Positions 46,845 to 55,614 of a stretch of DNA of 64,000 nucleotides are shown piece after piece. The stretch covers positions 1 through 64,000 of the forward strand of contig CANLUH010000001.1 in the NCBI GenBank assembly GCA_947494205.1, written 5' to 3'. The DNA comes from an uncultured Flavobacteriaceae bacterium (GTDB lineage: Bacteria; Bacteroidota; Bacteroidia; Flavobacteriales; Flavobacteriaceae). A program made the translations under genes and the position numbers. The notes under the pieces were generated by a model. The model was not told the origin of the DNA. It saw nothing but the letters and a program-made list of their open reading frames with translations, and did not search any database. Numbering within the stretch: position 1 is the first letter of the stretch; each line of letters begins with the position of its first letter.

Positions 46845-46875
46845 CAAAGGTAGTAATTAAAATTAAAAATTCAAA
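46845..46875 (-). promoter_or_regulatory. rpsL operon promoter (TTG-N19-TACCTTTG)
   Basis: Minus strand: TTG at 46874-46872, then 19 nt, then TACCTTTG at 46852-46845. Both match the Bacteroidota promoter consensus (-33 TTG, -7 TAnnTTTG). It should drive rpsL, rpsG, fusA and rpsJ. Confidence 0.75.
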
Positions 46876-46979
46876 TCCTAAAAGATTAATTTTCAGTAGT
46901 TTTTCAAAATTACTTAAATCTATATATTATATGAACTGTTTTTGCGTTAGTTTTACAAACCTTAATTTACAGTTTTGTA

Positions 46980-48674
46980 GTGCAAAAAAAATCTTTCTTT
47001 TTATTTATCGTTGTTATTTTCTGTTTTAAGAAATTATATTCCCAAAATCTAAACCTAGAGATTATTGGAAAAGATACAACTGAAACAAAACTACTAAATA
47101 CTTACAACTACAATAAAACTTTAACAGACTATAATGCAATCACTATAGAAATTGACTCTCTTAGAAAAACACTTTTTAAAACTGGTTATATTGAAAACAG
47201 ACTTCTATCTTTAAAAAGAACTAATGACAGTTTATTTACCTCCACCATAGCACTCAACACAAAATACGAGACCATAACTCTTCATTATAATAGTAACGAA
47301 ATAGATAAGAGCATAACTGATTTAGTTTCAAATGACAATTCAGATTCTCATTTCACCATACCTTTTACTTCTACAGAGAGCGTTTTAAACTTTATCAATT
47401 CTGAAATAGCAAAAAAAGGATTTCCATTTACTAAACTCAGGCTTTCTGAAATAAAAATAAAAGACAATAAAACACTTGAAGCCAATATTGTTATCATTAA
47501 AGACAAACAACAAAGAGGCCTCGACAAAATTGTTATAAAAGGTTACGAGAAATTCCCTAAGTCTTACCTAAAACGATTTTTAAAAATTAAACCTGAAGCT
47601 ATTTTTAATATTGAAGACATAAAAAAACGTATACAAACTCTAGACAATCTTCGATTCGCAAATACAATTAAAGAGCCGGAAGTTTTATTTACAAACGATT
47701 CCACCCAACTGTATCTTTATATAGAAAAAACACTTAGTAACACTTTTGATGGTTTTTTAGGCTTTAGTACTAATGAAGAAACTAATAATATAGAGTTTAA
47801 TGGCTATTTAAATTTAGAATTAAATAACAATTTTAATTATGGCGAATCGTTTAGACTACTTTATAAGAGTGATGAACTTGAGCAAAAAAACTTTGAAGCT
47901 AGACTAAACCTTCCTTATTTATTTAACACACCTATTGGTACAGAATTAGAATTAAACATCTTTAAAAAAGATTCCTCTTTTACAACTATTAACCAAAAAG
48001 CAAAACTTTATTATCAATTAGACGCAAAAAGTAAAGTGTTTTTAGGAATCGATACTACAGAGTCTAACAATCTTCTTGATAACGAAAGCGCTTTTAATGT
48101 TGATGATTATAAATCTAGGTTTTATATTTTAAAATATGATTTTGAAAACAGACGCAATTATAACAGGTTATTTCAAGTAAACTCTCTCGTTAATATTGAA
48201 GCAGGTTTCGGAAGTCGAGACTTAAATAATACAACAGAAGAACAAACTAAAGTATCCCTAAATGCACATCATATCTTTAATTTAAATCGTAATAACAGTA
48301 TTTTTTTAAGGTTTAATGGAGCCCTCCTTACTTCTGATTCTTTTTTAGAAAATGAGTTAATTCGTTTTGGAGGTATCAATTCCATTAGAGGTTTTCAAGA
48401 AAACAGCCTAACTGCAACTCTATATGGTGTATTAAACACAGAGTATCGTTACAAATTAAGCAATAGTATTTACGCACATTCTATTATTGATTATTCTAGA
48501 CTAGAAAATAAAATTACATCTCAAAACGAAAACCTTTATGGTTTTGGTCTTGGATTTGGCATTATTACCAAGGCTGGACTATTGAAATTTAATTTTGCAA
48601 ATGGAAAAACGCAAGACCAAAGATTCAAATTTTCTAATTCTAAGATTCACTTAAGTTTAGTGGCCATTTTTTAA
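46980..48674 (+). CDS. Outer membrane protein, BamA/Omp85-like
   Basis: A 564-residue exported protein with a GTG start, signal peptide (FFLFIVVIFCFKKLYSQ, cut near Q) and probably one POTRA-type domain (about 185-255, KGYEKFPKSYLKRFLKIKPE then NIEDIKKRIQTLDNL). The rest is a beta barrel with the Omp85 loop-6 motif in FGGINSIRGFQENSLTATLY and terminal aromatic residue. It may insert or secrete outer membrane proteins or lipids. It is divergent from the ribosomal array. Family assignment is from the motif, the exact substrate unknown. Confidence 0.78.
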   Translation: MQKKSFFLFIVVIFCFKKLYSQNLNLEIIGKDTTETKLLNTYNYNKTLTDYNAITIEIDSLRKTLFKTGYIENRLLSLKRTNDSLFTSTIALNTKYETITLHYNSNEIDKSITDLVSNDNSDSHFTIPFTSTESVLNFINSEIAKKGFPFTKLRLSEIKIKDNKTLEANIVIIKDKQQRGLDKIVIKGYEKFPKSYLKRFLKIKPEAIFNIEDIKKRIQTLDNLRFANTIKEPEVLFTNDSTQLYLYIEKTLSNTFDGFLGFSTNEETNNIEFNGYLNLELNNNFNYGESFRLLYKSDELEQKNFEARLNLPYLFNTPIGTELELNIFKKDSSFTTINQKAKLYYQLDAKSKVFLGIDTTESNNLLDNESAFNVDDYKSRFYILKYDFENRRNYNRLFQVNSLVNIEAGFGSRDLNNTTEEQTKVSLNAHHIFNLNRNNSIFLRFNGALLTSDSFLENELIRFGGINSIRGFQENSLTATLYGVLNTEYRYKLSNSIYAHSIIDYSRLENKITSQNENLYGFGLGFGIITKAGLLKFNFANGKTQDQRFKFSNSKIHLSLVAIF

Positions 48675-48747
48675 GAATTACTCAAAAATCCCTCTTAATT
48701 TCAAATTTAACGTCTAAAACTTTGTTTTATTTAGTTATTATATGTAA

Positions 48748-48773
48748 TTTTTCCCTGGACTAATTCACATAAA
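48748..48773 (+). promoter_or_regulatory. Promoter-like motif shared by both SusC genes, copy 1
   Basis: TTTTTCCCTGGACTAATTCA followed by CATAAA; the second cassette has TTTTTGGCCTAGACTAATTC then AAATAAA at 55581-55607. GACTAATTCA is identical in both, which lie upstream of paralogous operons. It is probably part of the promoter or an operator; it does not fit TAnnTTTG exactly. Confidence 0.45.
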
Positions 48774-48776
48774 ACC

Positions 48777-48972
48777 CGAGTTTGATTAATTAAACAATTA
48801 ATTTAAAGCGAGTTACAACACTAAAAAACACCCTTAACCATTCATTTATAGTGTTGTTCTAAAATCTTATTACATCTTAACTACAGAGATTTTCTGTTTG
48901 CATGTTTCTATTCAAAATTTAAACATATAAACTGCCTATTTATACAATTATCTATTGTGTAAATCAAACTCG
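48777..48972 (+). ncRNA. Candidate structured mRNA leader (cis-acting) of the first SusC gene
   Basis: A perfect 11-bp pair, CGAGTTTGATT (48777-48787) with AATCAAACTCG (48962-48972), would close a 196-nt domain. Inside it lie four hairpins: ACAACACTA/TAGTGTTGT (48815-48823 with 48849-48857), ACAGA/TCTGT (48883-48887 with 48893-48897), ATGTTT/AAACAT (48902-48907 with 48921-48926) and ACAAT/ATTGT (48944-48948 with 48954-48958). AT-rich DNA gives hairpins by chance, so this is a hypothesis; the long-range 11-bp pair is the strongest part. Confidence 0.35.
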
Positions 48973-48993
48973 AGAAAAACAATAAAAACAAAT

Positions 48994-51900
48994 ATGAAAA
49001 CAAAAACTAGTGTAATTTTAACGCTATTTCTAGCGTTAGCTGTGCAATTATCCTATGCGCAAGAAAAAGAAATCTCAGGAACGATTTCGGACCAAAATGG
49101 CGTCCCACTTATTGGTGTCAATATTTTTGAAAAAGACACAAGTAATGGAACCCAGAGTGACTTTGATGGTAACTACAAACTCAATGCAGAAGTAGGAAAA
49201 ACAATTGTCTTCTCCTCATTAGGTTACAAAACAGTTGAACAAACTGTAGGAGACACCAACACAATTAATGTTACTATGCCAGAAGAAGCTGGCCAATTAG
49301 ACGAAATTGTAGTTACAGCTTTAGGTGTAAAGCGTAAACAAGAAAATATTACTTATGCCAACGAGGTTGTTAAAGGAGACCAAGTTAATCAAGCCGCAAA
49401 CTCTAATGCAATTCAAGCTTTAGCTGGAAAGGTATCAGGTTTACAAATTAATACATCAGGCTCAGGTGTAAACCCTAACAAAAGCATCATATTAAGAGGG
49501 TTCTCTTCTATATCAGGTGGAAATAGCGCTTTAGTTGTTATTGATGATGTTATATCAACAACAGCAACTTTAAACAATATTGACCCAAACTCAATAGAAT
49601 CTGTTAATGTTTTAAAAGGCCCTGTAGGAGCAGCATTATATGGTTCTCGAGCGGGTAACGGTGTTATAATAGTTACCACAAAAAAAGGAAGTAAAGGTGG
49701 TAAATTAATTGTAGATTTAAAATCTACTCTTTCAATAGAAACTATTCAGTTTTTACCACAACGCCAAGATCGTTTTGGACAAGGTTGGGAAGGTGATTTA
49801 GACTGGACAGATCAGGGAGCATGGGGTCCAGAATTTGATGGCTCATCTCAAGTTACAGGAATACCTTACCCAACAGCATCAGACTGGAGATTTGCTAGAT
49901 ACGAACATATAGAAGATAACATTAAACCTTTTTTCGATACTGGTGTAGAAAAACAACAAAGCATTACTTTATCTGCAGGTAATAGTGAGGGCTACGGAAA
50001 TTTCTCTTACAATTTTGTAGAAACGGAAGGATTAATTCCTGGAGACAGAAGAACTCGTAACTTCTTTAATTTTAGTGCAGGAAAAACGTTAGGTAAATTT
50101 AATATAAAAGGTATAGCTCGTTACACTACAACAAAATCTGACATAGTTACTGGTGGAACCTATTTCAATTTATCTCAAACACCTACAAATATAGATGTTA
50201 CTCAATTTGCTTCAGGAGACAATGTAGATAACTGGACATTATACGCAAGAAGTCCATATTGGAATTTAAAAAACAGTAGAGCTCTTGGTAATACTGCGAG
50301 ATTTGAAGGGAATTTAGATTTAGGATATGATATTAATGACAATATTAATGTAATTTTAAGGACTTCGGTGAATACTACTAGAGGAGATAGTAGTGCTTAT
50401 AATAATGATTTTGTAGATACTAATATGTATCAGTTTTTTGATAGAAGTATTGTTTCCTCATACAGTTCTACAAGAAATGGGTTCCAACAACTTTATACAG
50501 ATCTTTTAACAAACCTAAATTACGATTTATCAGAAAACATTTCTTTTAACGGACTTCTTGGATACAACATGACTGCCACTAAATCTGATAGCGGAACAAT
50601 AAGCGGAACAGAACTAACAATTCCAGGGTTATATAATATTGGTAATGCTGCAGAGCTAAATGACCCTACAGAGACTAGATCTGTACTAAGAGGGCAATCG
50701 GTTTTTGCTAGTGCAGAATTTGGGTATAAAAACTATTTAACTGTATTATTTACAGGACGTAACGATTGGTTTAGTCAATTATCAAAAGCTGAAAGAAGTA
50801 TATTCTATCCTTCTGCTTCTTTTTCTTTTATCCCAACAAAAGCATTCCCTAGCATAAAAAGCAAATGGTTAACTAGTGCTATAATTCGTGGAGGATGGAC
50901 ACAAGTTGCTAACGTAGGTGGGGTTGGAGCTTTCGCCATAAACGAAAGAGCATTTTCACCAAATGGTTTTCCATTTTCTGGAGCAGGAAACTCTTTCATT
51001 GGAGTAACAAGTTTAACAGATGAAAACATTACACCAGAAGTTGTAACAACTTATGAATTAGTTGGTAATTTCGATTTATTAAGAGTTAATGGTAGACCAA
51101 GAATTAATTTAGATCTTGCTTACAGTTTTCAAACGAACAAAGATCAAATTTTAGGCACTACACCATCAAGTTCTTCAGGATTATTTAATGCAACCGTAAA
51201 TGTTGGTGAAACTGAAACATCTTCTTTCGAACTTGATTTAGGTTTTACTCCTATAAAAACAGAGAACTTCGAATGGAATGCACGTATTGGCTATTCAACA
51301 TATGAAACAAGAGTAAATAAAGTTACAGATATTTCTGAAAGTGTAACAACTGCAAGCACAGGAACTGTTGGAATTGTCGCACAAGTGGGAGAAGCTTGGC
51401 CTTCAATACAAGGTACTGCATACCAAAGAGACGATCAAGGACGTGTTATTATCGATGATAACGGAAGCCCAATTCGTTCTAACGATTTAGAAATATTAGG
51501 AAAAATCGCTCCCGACTACATATTAAACTTCAACACTTCTGTTAAGTATAAAGGGTTTACTCTAGGAGCAACACTAGATTACAGAACTGGCCATGTATTT
51601 CACTCTGGAGTAGCAAGGAATTTAAATGGCATAGGTGGCACTGTCGAATCGGCTATTAATGGTCGTGAACCTTTTGTATTTCCTAATTCCACAGTTCAAG
51701 GCTCTGGAGTTACCAACACTACAGTTTTAACAGGAGGAGCTTCACCAGCTGCTTTCCAAAGCTATGTAACAGATAACTACGGTTACTTTGATGAAAACTT
51801 TATTATTGATGCTACTGCACTAAAAATAAGAGAAGTTGCATTATCTTATGATTTAAATCAAGAGACTTTAAAACAATTAGGATTAAATAAATTAAGTCTT

Positions 51901-52044
51901 GCTATTGCAGGTAGAAACCTATATACATTTTTACCTAGAGCAAACAGAAGTTATAACGACCCTGAATTTGGCGGAGGTCTAGGCTTTTACAGTGTAACCC
52001 CACCAACAAGGTCTTTTGCCTTAAGTTTAAACGTTGCTTTTTAA
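48994..52044 (+). CDS. SusC/RagA-family TonB-dependent outer membrane receptor (cassette 1)
   Basis: About 1016 residues from the start at 48994, whose signal peptide is MKTKTSVILTLFLALAVQL (cut near YAQ). Next come a carboxypeptidase-like beta-sandwich (ISGTISDQNGVPLIGVNIFE, DFDGNYKLNAEVGKTIVFSS), a TonB-box region (DEIVVTALGVKRK), the plug (KSIILRGFSSISGGNSALVV) and the barrel ending SFALSLNVAF. It imports a polymer or oligomer together with its SusD partner, using TonB energy. The open frame extends 13 residues further upstream, unlikely to be used. Ligand unknown. Confidence 0.93.
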   Translation: MKTKTSVILTLFLALAVQLSYAQEKEISGTISDQNGVPLIGVNIFEKDTSNGTQSDFDGNYKLNAEVGKTIVFSSLGYKTVEQTVGDTNTINVTMPEEAGQLDEIVVTALGVKRKQENITYANEVVKGDQVNQAANSNAIQALAGKVSGLQINTSGSGVNPNKSIILRGFSSISGGNSALVVIDDVISTTATLNNIDPNSIESVNVLKGPVGAALYGSRAGNGVIIVTTKKGSKGGKLIVDLKSTLSIETIQFLPQRQDRFGQGWEGDLDWTDQGAWGPEFDGSSQVTGIPYPTASDWRFARYEHIEDNIKPFFDTGVEKQQSITLSAGNSEGYGNFSYNFVETEGLIPGDRRTRNFFNFSAGKTLGKFNIKGIARYTTTKSDIVTGGTYFNLSQTPTNIDVTQFASGDNVDNWTLYARSPYWNLKNSRALGNTARFEGNLDLGYDINDNINVILRTSVNTTRGDSSAYNNDFVDTNMYQFFDRSIVSSYSSTRNGFQQLYTDLLTNLNYDLSENISFNGLLGYNMTATKSDSGTISGTELTIPGLYNIGNAAELNDPTETRSVLRGQSVFASAEFGYKNYLTVLFTGRNDWFSQLSKAERSIFYPSASFSFIPTKAFPSIKSKWLTSAIIRGGWTQVANVGGVGAFAINERAFSPNGFPFSGAGNSFIGVTSLTDENITPEVVTTYELVGNFDLLRVNGRPRINLDLAYSFQTNKDQILGTTPSSSSGLFNATVNVGETETSSFELDLGFTPIKTENFEWNARIGYSTYETRVNKVTDISESVTTASTGTVGIVAQVGEAWPSIQGTAYQRDDQGRVIIDDNGSPIRSNDLEILGKIAPDYILNFNTSVKYKGFTLGATLDYRTGHVFHSGVARNLNGIGGTVESAINGREPFVFPNSTVQGSGVTNTTVLTGGASPAAFQSYVTDNYGYFDENFIIDATALKIREVALSYDLNQETLKQLGLNKLSLAIAGRNLYTFLPRANRSYNDPEFGGGLGFYSVTPPTRSFALSLNVAF
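49019..49038 (+). other. Hairpin inside the signal-peptide codons of SusC 1
   Basis: TAACGCTA (49019-49026), loop TTTC, TAGCGTTA (49031-49038): a perfect 8-bp stem in the codons for the LTLFLA stretch, about 25 nt after the start codon. The same hairpin is in the second SusC (55641-55658). Confidence 0.6.
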
Positions 52045-52063
52045 TAATAAAAAAATATAGAAA

Positions 52064-53575
52064 ATGAAATTTATAAATAAAATAATATGTCTAGCTATTG
52101 TAGCTACCACAGCCTTTGGGTGTGACGACTATTTAGACGTAAACGAAGACCCTAACAACCCTTTACTAGAACAAGTTTCTCCTGATTTAATGCTAGCGGC
52201 TAGCCAATCTGTTCCTGCTGGAACATTAGCTGTCACTATGAATCAACTAGGAAACTTAATGTCTGGCGCATGGGGCGGAAATGTATTAGTAACTGCTGGT
52301 CCTTTTGATGATGAATTCAGATACAATGTAACCTCTACTTTCTACAATGGTATATGGGATAATTTAATGGCGAGAACTGCCAATTATTCTAATATAATAA
52401 ACTACGAAAGCGAAGCCGATTACACAAATCATAAAGCCATTGCCAAAATATTAAGAGCTTTTTACTCTCAATACTTAGTAGACATTTATGGAGACATTCC
52501 CTATTTCCAAAGACATCAATTCACACAATTACTCCAAGTACCTTATGATGAGGATTCATTAGTATATGCAGATATATTAAATGAAATTAATGAAGCTGTA
52601 GAAATGATAGATAATGCTAGCAATAATACCTTAAGTGTAACCAATGAAGATATCATATACGGAGGAGATATGAGCAAATGGCGTAAATTTGCAAATACGC
52701 TTAAACTTAGAGTTATAGTACGTCAATCTAACGTAATTCCGCAATCAGAAGCTGTTTCAGCATTAGCCGGTTTAACGACATCAGATTTTATTGGTTTTGG
52801 AGATGCCGTAACTCTTAATCCAGGTTACGCAAACGAGAATAACAGACAAAACCCTTTTTATGCTACTTATGGATTTAATGTAGCAGGGAATCAAGTTGGA
52901 AATACTGTTGTTGCATCTGAATACAGTGTGCAAATGCTTGATGGCACTAACTCGGGAGGCACATTCGATAATAGATTAATACGATTATATAAAACCAATA
53001 ATCAAGGAGATTATTTAGGAATACAACAAGGACAACTATTAGGGGATTTACCAAATGGAGCTTCCGCCTCTTTATCTGGGCTTGGAGCTGGTTTAGGAGT
53101 TGACCAAGCAAGTGATGCTGGAGCTTCTATGGATTTAAATATTTTTACCGAAGCAGAAAGTTTCTTTTTACAAGCCGAAGCGGTTACAAGAGGTTATATT
53201 TCAGGAAGTGGTCTAGGTTTATTTAATAGCGGAATAGAAGCGTCTTTTAATCTTCTTGGTGCTTCCGGAGCCAATGCGTATCAAAGCGCCATTGCTTCTC
53301 AAGCAGGATTTGGTTACACAGGCTCTCAAGAACAACAAATTGAAGGTATAATTACTCAAAAATGGCTTGCTCTAAGCTGTATTAGTGGCATAGAAGGTTG
53401 GATAGAGCAAACAAGAACAGGCTATCCTAATGCTCCATTATCGTTAACACAAACATCTGGCGTTAGACCTGTAAAACTATTATATCCACTAAGTGAATTA
53501 CAAGGAAACAGTGCAAATGTACCTTCCCAAACAACTGCAGACGCATTTAATCCTTCTATTTTTTGGGATAACTAA
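52064..53575 (+). CDS. SusD/RagB-family lipoprotein (cassette 1)
   Basis: A 503-residue outer membrane lipoprotein: signal ends in TAFGC (Cys20), followed by DDYLD, an acidic stretch like the surface-export signal of Bacteroidota. The helical TPR scaffold of SusD proteins is clear in ILRAFYSQYLVDIYGDIPYF, KWRKFANTLKLRVIVRQSN, AESFFLQAEAVTRGYISG and IEGIITQKWLALSCISGIEG. It forms the lid that captures the ligand for the SusC channel, from which it is separated by 19 nt. The type is that of the SusD-like_2 group; the ligand is not known. Confidence 0.92.
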   Translation: MKFINKIICLAIVATTAFGCDDYLDVNEDPNNPLLEQVSPDLMLAASQSVPAGTLAVTMNQLGNLMSGAWGGNVLVTAGPFDDEFRYNVTSTFYNGIWDNLMARTANYSNIINYESEADYTNHKAIAKILRAFYSQYLVDIYGDIPYFQRHQFTQLLQVPYDEDSLVYADILNEINEAVEMIDNASNNTLSVTNEDIIYGGDMSKWRKFANTLKLRVIVRQSNVIPQSEAVSALAGLTTSDFIGFGDAVTLNPGYANENNRQNPFYATYGFNVAGNQVGNTVVASEYSVQMLDGTNSGGTFDNRLIRLYKTNNQGDYLGIQQGQLLGDLPNGASASLSGLGAGLGVDQASDAGASMDLNIFTEAESFFLQAEAVTRGYISGSGLGLFNSGIEASFNLLGASGANAYQSAIASQAGFGYTGSQEQQIEGIITQKWLALSCISGIEGWIEQTRTGYPNAPLSLTQTSGVRPVKLLYPLSELQGNSANVPSQTTADAFNPSIFWDN

Positions 53576-53592
53576 TTAAAAACAAAAATATT

Positions 53593-54405
53593 ATGAAAAT
53601 TAAAACTATAAAATTAATACTTGTCACTTTAATAGGTTCTTTTTTAAGTGTATCCTGTTTAGTAGACGATGAAGTAGACTCAAGTATATTAGGCGAAACA
53701 CCTTTTGTAGTAGGGTTTGAAAGAGCTACAGATAATTACATATTTACACCAGCAGATACTCAACCGCAATCTTCTGGAGACATACATGTTGTGATAGTTG
53801 GAGGAGATCAAGGTGTGAATCCACCATCGGATGTAGTATTTAGATACGAAATTGACAGCGCTACGACGCTTTCAGATTCTGCCTACAATATTACTAGTAC
53901 CTCTGAAATATTTACGATTCCTGCTAATGGTGAAGTTGCCAACGAAATTTTCAGTTATGAAATCATTCCAACAAATATACCTCTAGGAGAAGAAGCATCT
54001 CTTATTATTAACTTAATATATGTTTCGGGCCCAAATAGTGTTGCAGGTTTACCTTTTGGTCAACTTGTTGTAAATGTTAATAGATGTAATCCTTTTTTAA
54101 TAGGAGACTATACTGCAGCAAACACTGTAGGAGGTTCTTCTAATGGTGATGGGGAAGCAGTTGTTGTTACTGCCATTAACTGTAATACATATCAAGCTAG
54201 TAATCTGCCTAATTTTAATAGTGTACAATTTTTCGATTTTATCTTAAATGAGGATAATACAATTACACTAACAGGTACTTTATCTAACTTTAGTAATTTA
54301 GTAACAGGTTCTGGAATTTTACTACCTAATGGCACTATTCAAATTGATGATTTCGATATTGAAGACAATGCTCAGGATATGAGTTTTGATTTAGTCCCTA
54401 ATTAA
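53593..54405 (+). CDS. Lipoprotein, DUF4843/DUF1735-like (cassette 1)
   Basis: Signal ends in VSC (Cys22) and is followed by LVDDEVDSS, acidic like a surface-export signal. The N-terminal half resembles DUF4843/DUF1735: VFRYEIDSATTLSDSAYNIT, EIFTIPANGEVANEIFSYEI. The C-terminal half starts at about residue 168 with CNPFLIGDYTAANTVGG, and is beta-rich. Its paralogue in cassette 2 (60288-61103) has the same two-part layout. Probably a surface accessory to the SusCD pair, for ligand binding. Function not established. Confidence 0.75.
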   Translation: MKIKTIKLILVTLIGSFLSVSCLVDDEVDSSILGETPFVVGFERATDNYIFTPADTQPQSSGDIHVVIVGGDQGVNPPSDVVFRYEIDSATTLSDSAYNITSTSEIFTIPANGEVANEIFSYEIIPTNIPLGEEASLIINLIYVSGPNSVAGLPFGQLVVNVNRCNPFLIGDYTAANTVGGSSNGDGEAVVVTAINCNTYQASNLPNFNSVQFFDFILNEDNTITLTGTLSNFSNLVTGSGILLPNGTIQIDDFDIEDNAQDMSFDLVPN

Positions 54406-54428
54406 TAATAAATTAAATTATAATAGAC

Positions 54429-55223
54429 ATGAAAAAATTTATATATCATAGGTTTCTTTTTATAGCTTCATTATTAACTATTGTTGCAATAGTATCATCT
54501 TGTAATGAAGACGAAACACTTGAAAGAAAAGGAAAACCAACTGTTTCTGTTTTAAACTCAGGAATATCAGTACAGGAAAATGCGCAACCAGACATAGAAT
54601 TCTCATTAAGTTACTCTATAAAAAACACGACTCACATGAGAGTAGAAATAATTGGAGGTACTGCTATTGAAGGAGAAGATTACACCGTAAACTTAGAAAC
54701 AATAGAATCTGCTGGAGGAGGCTACTTTGGAGGCGAAGGCTATTTCGCTACAATACCTCCTTTTACTACAGATTATGTACTTTCAGATTTTATTACTATT
54801 AATCAAGATAACATTACTGAAGGTAGAGAAACAATTGAACTTCAATTATTTTCGGCATCTAAAGGCTATGCTATAGTAGACCAAACCTATACTATAAACA
54901 TAGACGACTACACATTCTGTAACTGGACATTAGTTACAAATGATGCATACGGAGATGGATGGAATGGAGGTTTCATAACTGTTACTTCAGGAGGTATATC
55001 TACAGATTATGCACCAACCAACTTTACAGCTACATTTGAAATTCCTATAGAAGAAGGTGAAGATTATCAAATCACTTATACTTCTGGAGGTGGAACAGGA
55101 CAAGCTCCTGGCTGGGAAGAAGAAAACACATATACGTTAACAGCTCCAGATGGTACAAGTTGGTCAGATGGACCAATTCCAATGGAAGGCATAATAATAA
55201 ACGGTATAAATAATTGTCCTTAA
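54429..55223 (+). CDS. Lipoprotein with a YGDGWNG domain (cassette 1)
   Basis: Signal ends in SSC (Cys25), followed by NEDE. The middle (about 40-150) has a Calx-beta-like pattern with EIIGGTAIEGEDYTVNLETI. The last part, from about residue 160, has CNWTLVTNDAYGDGWNGGFI and then YTLTAPDGTSWSDGPIP, an aspartate/glycine-rich motif likely to bind a calcium ion or a ligand. The paralogue in cassette 2 (61124-61933) keeps DSYGDGWNGA. A terminator follows. Function unknown; fourth member of the operon. Confidence 0.75.
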   Translation: MKKFIYHRFLFIASLLTIVAIVSSCNEDETLERKGKPTVSVLNSGISVQENAQPDIEFSLSYSIKNTTHMRVEIIGGTAIEGEDYTVNLETIESAGGGYFGGEGYFATIPPFTTDYVLSDFITINQDNITEGRETIELQLFSASKGYAIVDQTYTINIDDYTFCNWTLVTNDAYGDGWNGGFITVTSGGISTDYAPTNFTATFEIPIEEGEDYQITYTSGGGTGQAPGWEEENTYTLTAPDGTSWSDGPIPMEGIIINGINNCP

Positions 55224-55239
55224 ACTAAAAAACTATAGT

Positions 55240-55284
55240 TATTAAAAAAGCCACTCTATGATAAATAGGAGTGGCTTTTTATTT
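55240..55284 (+). terminator. Terminator of the first SusCD cassette
   Basis: AAAAAGCCACTC (55245-55256) with GAGTGGCTTTTT (55269-55280), a perfect 12-bp stem with a T-run, 20 nt after the last gene of the cassette. Confidence 0.9.
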
Positions 55285-55614
55285 AGCACAAATTTAACCC
55301 TTACATAACATTAAATATTTAAGATAATTTAGTAGTACCCTACTCAAGGAATGAAAAAACAAGGGTAATCCTAAGCTACATTTAACATTTTCACACTATA
55401 AAGAAGCTAATAATGCCACTTAATTAGAATAATAATTATAGAATTAAATTATTTTCAAAACTTTAACAAACCCTAAATAGCACCTAGTTTTAGGCATATT
55501 ACTGATGCTTATTGCATAAATTAACACTTGATATTAAAAAAATGTACTAAAAAAATTGTTTTATTAACATTAAATTAGGATTTTTGGCCTAGACTAATTC
55601 AAATAAATTATAAA
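55285..55614 (+). other. Spacer between the two SusCD cassettes
   Basis: 330 bp without a convincing gene. It has a small hairpin, CCTAAA (55472-55477) with TTTAGG (55489-55494), and the promoter-like motif at 55581-55607. No equivalent of the folded leader of cassette 1 is seen, as the motif is only 7 nt from the ATG. Confidence 0.6.
55581..55607 (+). promoter_or_regulatory. Promoter-like motif shared by both SusC genes, copy 2
   Basis: TTTTTGGCCTAGACTAATTC then AAATAAA, 7 nt before the start of the second SusC. See 48748-48773 for the copy in front of cassette 1. Confidence 0.45.

Larger units (their letters stand above)
48675..48993 (+). promoter_or_regulatory. Leader and promoter region of the first SusC gene
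   Basis: About 320 bp without a gene. It has the motif TTTTTCCCTGGACTAATTCA then CATAAA at 48748-48773, shared with the second cassette, and downstream a possible folded RNA leader (48777-48972) with a closing stem and four hairpins. The message start is presumably near the shared motif, giving a leader of about 220 nt. Confidence 0.5.

Noticed and set aside
48955-48993. Extra N-terminal 13 residues of the first SusC
   Set aside because: The signal peptide begins at 48994; the upstream codons lie in the closing stem region of the leader and do not look like protein.
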